Below the pieces are notes generated by a model. It was given only the letters and a program-made list of their open reading frames with translations, was not told where the DNA came from and ran no database searches. Shown in pieces: positions 6,523 to 11,196 of a stretch of DNA of 11,196 nt. The first letter of the stretch is position 1, and every line of letters begins with the position of its first letter. The translations under genes and the position numbers were made by a program. Source of the DNA: Pseudomonadota bacterium (GTDB lineage: Bacteria > Pseudomonadota > Alphaproteobacteria > Rhizobiales > Devosiaceae); the NCBI GenBank assembly GCA_023390785.1, contig JAEWCE010000079.1, positions 1-11,196 of the forward strand. The letters are read 5' to 3'.

Positions 6523-7995
6523 ATGCCGCTCACCGACGCCCTCAGCAAGCACCTCAAGGTCAAGGATTTGATCCCCGCCGCCGGCTATGTCGCGGGGACT
6601 TGGCTCGACCGCGTCGACAGCGGCAAGACGTTCGAGGTGCGCAACCCTTCGACCGCAGAGGTGCTGGCGGTGCTGCCCGACATGGGCGTCGCCGAGGCGA
6701 AGCAGGCCATCGCCGCCGCCCAGTCAGCGCAGGCCGAGTGGGCGAAAAAGACCGGCAAGGCTCGCGCCGCGGTACTGCGCAAAATGTTCGAATTGATGAT
6801 GCAGCACCAGGACGATCTGGCGGCAATCATGACGGCCGAGCAGGGCAAGCCGCTGGCCGAAGCCAAGGGCGAGATCGCCTATGGCGCCTCCTATGTCGAG
6901 TGGTTCGGCGAGGAGGCCAAGCGCACCTATGGCGACACCATCCCCGGCCACCAGGAGGACAAGCGGATCATCGTCATCAAGCAGCCGGTGGGCGTGGTGG
7001 CGACGATCACGCCGTGGAATTTCCCCAACTCGATGCTGGCGCGCAAGATGGCGCCGGCGCTGGCGGCCGGCTGCGCGGTGGTGAGCAAACCGGCGGCAGA
7101 GACGCCGCTCAGCGCCATCGCGCTGGCGAAGCTGGCGGAGCTCGCGGGCCTTCCGGCCGGGCTGTTCAACCTGATCATCGGCACCGATGCGGCGGCGATC
7201 GGCCAGGAATTCTGTTCTAATCCAGGCGTTCGCAAGCTCAGCTTCACCGGCTCGACCGGGGTCGGCAAGATCCTGATGCGGCAGGCGGCCGACCAGGTCC
7301 TGCGGCTCAGCCTCGAGCTCGGTGGCAACGCGCCGTTCATCGTGTTCGACGATGCCGACCTCGATGCGGCCGTCGAGGGCGCGCTGGTCAGCAAGTACCG
7401 CAACAACGGCCAGACCTGCGTGTGCGCCAACCGGCTCTACGTGCAGGCGGGGGTCTATGACGCGTTTGCGGACAAGCTGGTGGCGGCCACCAGAAAGCTC
7501 AAGGTCGGCGACGGCTTCGGGGCAGGGGTCAGCACCGGGCCGCTGATCAGCCGCAAGGCGATGGACAAGGTGGAGCGGCATATCGCCGACGCCAGGGCCA
7601 AGGGCGCGACGGTGCTTCTGGGCGGGCAGGCGAGGGACGGGCTGTTCTTCGAGCCGACGGTACTGAGCGGGGCGACCGCCGACATGGCGCTGGCGCATGA
7701 GGAGACGTTCGGCCCGGTGGCGCCGCTGTTCAAGTTCGACACGGTGGAGGAGGCGATCGCGCTGGCCAATGCCACCGAGTTCGGCCTCGCCTCGTATTTC
7801 TACGCGCGCGATCTGAGCCGGGTGTTCAAGGTGGCGGAGGCGCTGCAGTCGGGCATGGTCGGCATCAACACCGGGCTGATCTCGACCGAGCTGGCGCCGT
7901 TCGGCGGCGTCAAGCAATCGGGCTTCGGCCGCGAGGGCAGCAAGTACGGAATCGAGGACTACCTCGAGGTGAAGTATCTGTGCCTGGGCGTATGA
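6523..7995 (+). CDS. gabD: NAD(P)-dependent aldehyde dehydrogenase, succinate-semialdehyde dehydrogenase type
   Basis: This 490-residue enzyme of the aldehyde dehydrogenase superfamily is closest in style to GabD, which oxidises succinate semialdehyde to succinate. Landmarks are TPWNFP (163-168), K189 in VVSKPA for cofactor binding, FTGSTGVGK (241-249), the general base E265 in LELGG, and the catalytic C299 in GQTCVCANR. The second cysteine, C301, forms the CxC pair seen in GabD and human SSADH. EETFGP (393-398) and the C-terminal GGVKQSGFGREGSKYGIEDYLE are intact. The start at 6523 has a strong AAGGAG; an in-frame ATG at 6481 would add 14 unconserved residues. It is separated from rnk by 141 bases with stems, and it converges on the SET gene. 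In this neighbourhood it could instead oxidise L-lactaldehyde, but the sequence favours a semialdehyde substrate. Confidence 0.92.
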   Translation: MPLTDALSKHLKVKDLIPAAGYVAGTWLDRVDSGKTFEVRNPSTAEVLAVLPDMGVAEAKQAIAAAQSAQAEWAKKTGKARAAVLRKMFELMMQHQDDLAAIMTAEQGKPLAEAKGEIAYGASYVEWFGEEAKRTYGDTIPGHQEDKRIIVIKQPVGVVATITPWNFPNSMLARKMAPALAAGCAVVSKPAAETPLSAIALAKLAELAGLPAGLFNLIIGTDAAAIGQEFCSNPGVRKLSFTGSTGVGKILMRQAADQVLRLSLELGGNAPFIVFDDADLDAAVEGALVSKYRNNGQTCVCANRLYVQAGVYDAFADKLVAATRKLKVGDGFGAGVSTGPLISRKAMDKVERHIADARAKGATVLLGGQARDGLFFEPTVLSGATADMALAHEETFGPVAPLFKFDTVEEAIALANATEFGLASYFYARDLSRVFKVAEALQSGMVGINTGLISTELAPFGGVKQSGFGREGSKYGIEDYLEVKYLCLGV

Positions 7996-7996
7996 G

Positions 7997-8016
7997 AGGT
8001 GGCTATTCGGCCACTT
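7997..8016. terminator. Possible bidirectional terminator between convergent genes
   Basis: AGGTGGC (7997-8003), a 6-base loop, and GCCACTT (8010-8016) form a 7-base-pair stem with one G-U pair. It sits between the convergent aldehyde dehydrogenase and SET genes, whose stops are seven bases apart, and overlaps the last codons of the SET gene. No T-run is present, so support is modest. Confidence 0.3.
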
Positions 8017-8422
8017 CGAACCAGGGGTCGATGCCGTAGTTCCAGGTGAGCTCGGCGCCGGCCTCGATATTGCGGATGGCATAGATGCACAAAACCTCGC
8101 CCTCGAGGTCCGCCTCGATCTTGCAATTGGGCTGGTCGGAGTGGTTGAGCAGGCCAGCGAAGCCGAGCGGGAAGGCCTGCACGTAAGGCGGCTTCTCCCA
8201 GGCGAAGGGGTAGTGGCTGAGTACGGTCGAGCGGTCGAGCCGGTCGCGCTTTTTCATCGGGATGACCGGTGACGCCTCGACCAGCCTGCCGCGCCGGATC
8301 GGGCGGGTGGTGATGACGCCGCGGCCCTTGCCCTTGATGGGCACCAGCTGCAGCAGGCCGACTTCGGGCAGGACGATCCTGGCGGGCTTGTCGGTGTTCC
8401 TGACGGTCTTGGAGGTGGGCAT
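8003..8422 (-). CDS. Small SET-domain protein, putative lysine methyltransferase
   Basis: This 139-residue protein is almost entirely one SET domain, the fold of S-adenosylmethionine-dependent protein lysine methyltransferases. The motifs are in the expected order: GKGRGVITTRPIRRG (31-45, the GxG cofactor motif and following strand), the pseudoknot motif NHSDQPNC (93-100), and GAELTWNYG (122-130) with the conserved Tyr129. Pre-SET and post-SET cysteine clusters are absent, as usual for short bacterial members. The ATG at 8422 is the first start after an in-frame stop upstream, and its ribosome binding site is weak. It lies 100 bases downstream of lldD copy B on the same strand and could be co-transcribed, although a possible own promoter is present. 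The substrate is unknown; bacterial targets could be ribosomal, nucleoid or secreted proteins. Confidence 0.87.
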   Translation of the reverse strand: MPTSKTVRNTDKPARIVLPEVGLLQLVPIKGKGRGVITTRPIRRGRLVEASPVIPMKKRDRLDRSTVLSHYPFAWEKPPYVQAFPLGFAGLLNHSDQPNCKIEADLEGEVLCIYAIRNIEAGAELTWNYGIDPWFEVAE

Positions 8423-8451
8423 GAAGGCTCTGCGGTCGAACGGTGGGCGCC

Positions 8452-8481
8452 CTCATACATGAGCGATGGGGTTGCCGCCAA
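8452..8481 (-). promoter_or_regulatory. Possible promoter of the SET gene
   Basis: On the minus strand TTGGCG (8476-8481), an 18-base spacer and TATGAG (8452-8457) form a weak sigma70-like promoter about 30 bases before the ATG. The -10 overlaps a small inverted repeat CTCAT-AC-ATGAG (8452-8463), which could be an operator. The rest of the 100-base gap (8423-8522) holds only a short GCCGC/GCGGC repeat. Confidence 0.25.
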
Positions 8482-8522
8482 GCGGCGCGGCGCGAAATCC
8501 CATGCAGTGAGGCGCGGCGGCG

Positions 8523-9695
8523 TCAGTAGCCCTGCCGCCGCCCCAGGTCGTTCGAGTAGATGTTGTGGAGGCCGATGTTGCGGATGTCGCGCTCGCCCAG
8601 CAGCGCCATGGTGAGGTCGGTCTCTTCGCGGATGATGCTGAGGGCGCGCGTCACACCCGCCTCGCCGCCGGCACCGAGGCCATAGAGGATAGGCCGTCCG
8701 ATGAACGCCGCCTTCGCTCCCAAAGCCAGGGCCTTCAACAGGTCCTGCCCAGAGCGGATGCCGCCATCCATCAGGACTTCGGTCTTGTGGCCGACGGCGT
8801 CGACGATCTCGCTCAGCACGCGAATGGAGGAAGGGGCACCATCAAGCTGACGACCACCGTGGTTGGAAGCGACGATCGCATCGGCGCCGTGCGCGACGGC
8901 CTCCTGCGCATCGCCGACATCGAGGATGCCCTTGACGATCACCGGGCCGCCGAAGAGGTCCTTCGCCCAGCCGATTTCTTTCCACGTCAGCTGGGGGTCG
9001 AACTGTTCGGCGATCCAGCTCGACAGCGAGCTCAGATCGGAGACGTTGCTGGCCTTGCCGACGACATTGCCGAAGGTACGACTCCTTGCGCCGAGCATGC
9101 CGAGGCTCCATGCTGGCTTGCGCATCAGTTCGAACAGAAAGCGCGGCGTGACCCTGGGTGGAGCCGACATGCCGTTGCGAATATCGGAGTGGCGCTGGCC
9201 GAGGATCTGCAAGTCCATGGTGAGGATCAGCGCCGAGCATCTCGCGGCTTTGGCGCGCAGGATCAGCTGTTCCATGAACGCCTTGTCGCGCATCATGTAG
9301 ACCTGGAACCAGAACGGCTCGGTTACGGCGTCGGCGACCTGCTCGATCGAACAGATGCTCATGGTAGAGAGACTGAAGGGGATGCCGAACTTCTGTGCGG
9401 CGCGGGCGGCGTGTATCTCGCCGTTGGCGATCTGGAGGCCGCAGATGGCAGCGGGCGCGACTGCCAGCGGCAGCTTTACCGGTTGGCCAAGGATCGTGCT
9501 GGCGAGATTGCGGTCACGCAGGTCCGCGGCAACGCGCTGACGGAACAGCACATGGGCGAAGTCGCTCTCGTTGGCGCGGAAAGTGTGTTCCGTCCACGAC
9601 CCGGATTCGGAGTAGTCGAAGAACTGCTTGGGCACGCGGCGTCGCGCCCGGGTCTTCAGGTCGCCGATGGTCAAGGCACTGTCGAGACTGGTCAC
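8523..9695 (-). CDS. lldD: FMN-dependent 2-hydroxyacid dehydrogenase, LldD family, copy B
   Basis: This 390-residue flavoenzyme of the L-lactate dehydrogenase/glycolate oxidase family oxidises an L-2-hydroxyacid to the keto acid; the classical substrate is L-lactate. Active-site residues are kept: Y28 in FFDYSESG, Y133, R168 in LGQRHSDIRNG, K255 in VKGILD, and H279 and R282 in SNHGGRQLDGAP. The phosphate-binding DGGIRSG (310-316) and FIGR (331-334) are also kept. A gapless alignment with copy A gives about 261/390 identical residues by my hand count. The FMN segment LPLAVAPAAICGL (75-87) differs markedly from copy A, which may change cofactor environment or substrate. The start is GTG at 9695, supported by GGGAGG six bases upstream. 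It follows copy A by 31 bases, so the two form one operon. Another hydroxyacid such as glycolate or a sugar-derived acid is possible. Confidence 0.9.
   Translation of the reverse strand: MTSLDSALTIGDLKTRARRRVPKQFFDYSESGSWTEHTFRANESDFAHVLFRQRVAADLRDRNLASTILGQPVKLPLAVAPAAICGLQIANGEIHAARAAQKFGIPFSLSTMSICSIEQVADAVTEPFWFQVYMMRDKAFMEQLILRAKAARCSALILTMDLQILGQRHSDIRNGMSAPPRVTPRFLFELMRKPAWSLGMLGARSRTFGNVVGKASNVSDLSSLSSWIAEQFDPQLTWKEIGWAKDLFGGPVIVKGILDVGDAQEAVAHGADAIVASNHGGRQLDGAPSSIRVLSEIVDAVGHKTEVLMDGGIRSGQDLLKALALGAKAAFIGRPILYGLGAGGEAGVTRALSIIREETDLTMALLGERDIRNIGLHNIYSNDLGRRQGY
8557..8684. repeat. Near-identical 128-base segment of the lldD pair, copy in gene B
   Basis: This 3'-terminal segment of lldD copy B matches 9761-9888 in copy A with only two mismatches in 128 bases, and it encodes the same residues 340-381 in both. 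Outside it the two genes differ at many synonymous sites. This looks like local gene conversion. Confidence 0.8.
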
Positions 9696-9726
9696 TTCGC
9701 GCCCTCCCGTTGGAGAGCGGCGTGCT

Positions 9727-10899
9727 CTAGTACCCCTGCCGCCGCTCCAGGTCGTTGGAATAGATGTTGTGCAGGCCGATGTTGCGGATGTCGCGCTCGC
9801 CCAGCAGCGCCATGGTGATGTCGGTCTCTTCGCGGATGATGCTGAGGGCGCGCGTCACACCCGCCTCGCCGCCGGCACCGAGGCCATAAACCATGGCGCG
9901 GCCGATGAAGGCGCCCCTGGCGCCCAGCGCCAGGGCCTTCAGCAGGTCCTGGCCGGAGCGCACGCCGCCATCCATGAACACTTCGATCTGGTCGCCCACC
10001 GCATCGACGATGGAGGGCAGCACGCGAATCGAGGAGGGGGCGCCATCGAGCTGGCGGCCGCCATGGTTGGAGACGATGATGCCGTCGGCGCCATTGGCCA
10101 CGGCCAGCCGGGCATCCTCGGGGTCGAGTATGCCCTTGACCAGCACCGGCCCGCCGAAGCGTTCCTTGATCCAGCGCACGTCGGTCCAGTTGAGCTTCTG
10201 CTCGAACTGCTCGCGGCTCCAGATGGTGAGCGAGCGGAGATTGGTGGCGTCCTTGACGTGGCCGGCGATGTTGCGGAAGGTGCGCCGCCTGGTGCCGAGC
10301 ATGCCGAGGGCCCAGGCCGGCTTCATCGCCATTTCGGCGATGAATTTCGGCGTGAATTTCGGCGGCACCAGCAGGCCGTTGCGCACGTCCTTGTGGCGGG
10401 TGCCGAGGATCTGCAGGTCCATGGTCAGCACCAGCACCGGGCATTTGGCCGCCTTGGCGCGATCGATCATCCTGAGGATGAAGTCGCGGTCCTTCATTAC
10501 ATAGAGCTGGTACCAGAAGGGCGCCGTGGTGTTTTCGGCGATGTCCTCGATCGAGCAGATCGCCATGGTCGAGAGGATGAACGGGATGCCGGCCTTCTCG
10601 GCCGCCTTCGCCGCCTTGATCTCACCGTCGGCCTGCTGCATGCCGGTCGAGCCCACCGGCGCGATACCGATCGGCATGGCCACCGGCTGGCCCATCATCG
10701 TGGTCGCCAGCGAGCGGTTCGACATGTCGACGGCGACGCGCTGGCGGAAGGTGATCTTCTTGAAGTCTTCCTCGTTGGCGCGATAGGTGCCCTCGGTCCA
10801 TGCGCCGGAATCGGCATAGTCGAAGAACTGCTTTGGCACGCGGCGGCGGGCGAGCTGTTTCAGATCCTCGATGGTGAGCGCACGGTCGAGAGCGGACAT
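9727..10899 (-). CDS. lldD: FMN-dependent L-lactate dehydrogenase, LldD family, copy A
   Basis: This 390-residue protein is the family's usual length and is predicted to be a quinone-linked L-lactate dehydrogenase at the inner face of the cytoplasmic membrane, converting L-lactate to pyruvate. It shows Y28 in FFDYADSGAW, the standard FMN segment MPIGIAPVGSTGM (75-87), LSTMAICSIEDIA (109-121), Y133 in YQLYVMKDRDF, R168 in LGTRHKDVRNG, K255, the catalytic SNHGGRQLDGAPSS (277-290) with H279 and R282, DGGVRSG and FIGR. The ATG at 10899 matches the family N-terminus; a GGGG six bases upstream is a weak ribosome binding site. It is the first gene of the lldD pair and is preceded by two predicted operators of the fucU-cluster regulator. 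It is the better candidate of the two for genuine L-lactate oxidation, though substrates are not fixed by sequence alone. Confidence 0.93.
   Translation of the reverse strand: MSALDRALTIEDLKQLARRRVPKQFFDYADSGAWTEGTYRANEEDFKKITFRQRVAVDMSNRSLATTMMGQPVAMPIGIAPVGSTGMQQADGEIKAAKAAEKAGIPFILSTMAICSIEDIAENTTAPFWYQLYVMKDRDFILRMIDRAKAAKCPVLVLTMDLQILGTRHKDVRNGLLVPPKFTPKFIAEMAMKPAWALGMLGTRRRTFRNIAGHVKDATNLRSLTIWSREQFEQKLNWTDVRWIKERFGGPVLVKGILDPEDARLAVANGADGIIVSNHGGRQLDGAPSSIRVLPSIVDAVGDQIEVFMDGGVRSGQDLLKALALGARGAFIGRAMVYGLGAGGEAGVTRALSIIREETDITMALLGERDIRNIGLHNIYSNDLERRQGY
9761..9888. repeat. Near-identical 128-base segment of the lldD pair, copy in gene A
   Basis: This is the partner of 8557-8684, with two mismatches over 128 bases, at the 3' end of lldD copy A. 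See that entry for the comparison with the rest of the genes. Confidence 0.8.
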
Positions 10900-10925
10900 G
10901 GACGGCCCCGGGGTTGAACAGCGCC

Positions 10926-10955
10926 GTCCTACGCCACTGACATGTTAGTGGTCAA
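10926..10955 (-). promoter_or_regulatory. lldD: Predicted promoter of the lldD operon
   Basis: On the minus strand TTGACC (10950-10955) matches the -35 consensus at five of six positions. TAGGAC (10926-10931) follows after 18 bases as a weak -10. Transcription would start near 10919, about 20 bases before the ATG. Operator 2 lies just upstream of the -35 and operator 3 lies in the spacer, an arrangement suited to repression. Confidence 0.45.
10937..10948. promoter_or_regulatory. Predicted operator 3 for the GntR/FCD regulator (one mismatch)
   Basis: CTGACATGTTAG differs from the perfect palindrome at one base. The longer CACTGACATGTTAGTG (10935-10950) is symmetric except for one pair. It sits between the predicted -35 and -10 of the lldD promoter, and its centre is 19 bases from that of operator 2. 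Confidence 0.6.
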
Positions 10956-10967
10956 CTAACATGTTAG
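10956..10967. promoter_or_regulatory. Predicted operator 2 for the GntR/FCD regulator
   Basis: This is an exact second copy of CTAACATGTTAG, extended to the 14-base palindrome ACTAACATGTTAGT (10955-10968). It lies just upstream of the predicted -35 of the lldD promoter. The only other exact copy seen in the window is operator 1 beside the GntR gene. Confidence 0.7.
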
Positions 10968-10984
10968 TGGCACGGGGCCAGCCG

Positions 10985-11196
10985 CTACAGCTTCACCCGG
11001 CCCAGCCTGAGGGCGTTGGCGATGACGCTGACCGAGCTCAGCGCCATGGCGGCGGCGGCGAGCATCGGCGAGAGCAGCCAGCCGGTGAGCGGATAGAGCA
11101 CGCCGGCGGCGATGGGGATGCAGACGGCGTTGTAGCCGAAGGCGAGCCACAAATTCTGCCGGATGTTGCCGAGCGTGGCGCGGGCGAGCCGGCGGG
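10985..11196 (-). CDS. copA: Copper-translocating P-type ATPase, C-terminal end (cut by window edge)
   Basis: The last 70 codons of a P1B-type heavy-metal ATPase are visible; the rest lies beyond the right edge. Translation of the minus strand shows ATLGNIRQNLWLAFGYNAV, then IPIAAGVLYPLTGWLLSP, then AAAAMALSSVSVIANALRL and a short basic end. These are the final two membrane helices of CopA-type pumps, including the conserved YN and MxxSS motifs that help form the copper site. The TAG stop is at 10985-10987. It is read in the same direction as the lldD genes and ends 85 bases before copy A, but the intervening operators and promoter argue for separate units. Copper export is the likely role; silver transport is a common side activity. 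Confidence 0.9.
   Translation of the reverse strand, partial: RRLARATLGNIRQNLWLAFGYNAVCIPIAAGVLYPLTGWLLSPMLAAAAMALSSVSVIANALRLGRVKL

Noticed and set aside
6724..8082. Minus-strand 452-codon open frame
   Set aside because: It is antisense to the intact aldehyde dehydrogenase and shows no domain of its own.
8565..10917. Two long plus-strand open frames with similar sequences across the lldD genes
   Set aside because: They resemble each other only because the two lldD genes beneath them are paralogues.
10900..10984. Direct repeat of the operators as a CRISPR or attachment site
   Set aside because: There are only two units without regular spacers, each is itself palindromic, and they sit at a promoter, which fits operators better.

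Overview
The window is GC-rich DNA with tightly packed genes. Gene content and protein style suggest an alphaproteobacterium, probably of the Hyphomicrobiales (Devosia-like). That assignment is an impression from protein sequences and was not tested by any search. No rRNA, tRNA, CRISPR array, transposase or integrase was seen.

Layout. Positions 1-508 (minus) hold the N-terminal part of a chromate transporter that runs off the left edge. Positions 638-2755 (minus) hold a three-gene set, in transcription order: a GntR/FCD-type repressor, an L-fucose mutarotase (FucU) and a fumarylacetoacetate-hydrolase-family enzyme. Divergent from it, 2822-5697 (plus) is a tightly coupled operon: an UxaA/altronate-dehydratase-family sugar-acid dehydratase, an aldo/keto reductase and an acylphosphatase. 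Next come a 246-base spacer with inverted repeats, a possible 24-residue ORF, an Rnk-type protein (5944-6381) and a GabD-type aldehyde dehydrogenase (6523-7995). Convergent to these on the minus strand are a small SET-domain protein (8003-8422) and two tandem lldD-type FMN-dependent 2-hydroxyacid dehydrogenases (8523-9695 and 9727-10899). The right edge (10985-11196, minus) carries the C-terminal end of a copper P-type ATPase.

How the genes may work together. The mutarotase, a possible sugar 1-dehydrogenase (aldo/keto reductase), a sugar-acid dehydratase and a diketo-acid hydrolase fit a non-phosphorylating route for L-fucose or a related 6-deoxyhexose. The end products of that route are pyruvate and L-lactate. 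L-lactate is the classical substrate of LldD, and two lldD-type genes lie a few kilobases away.

The sequence links the two loci directly. The AT-rich palindrome CTAACATGTTAG lies between the repressor and dehydratase genes, and it occurs again exactly, plus once with one mismatch, upstream of the first lldD gene. The simplest reading is a local regulon of the FCD repressor covering sugar breakdown and oxidation of its lactate product. The lactonase, the 2-keto-3-deoxy-acid dehydrogenase and a sugar transporter are not in this window, so the pathway here is partial and its substrate is inferred.
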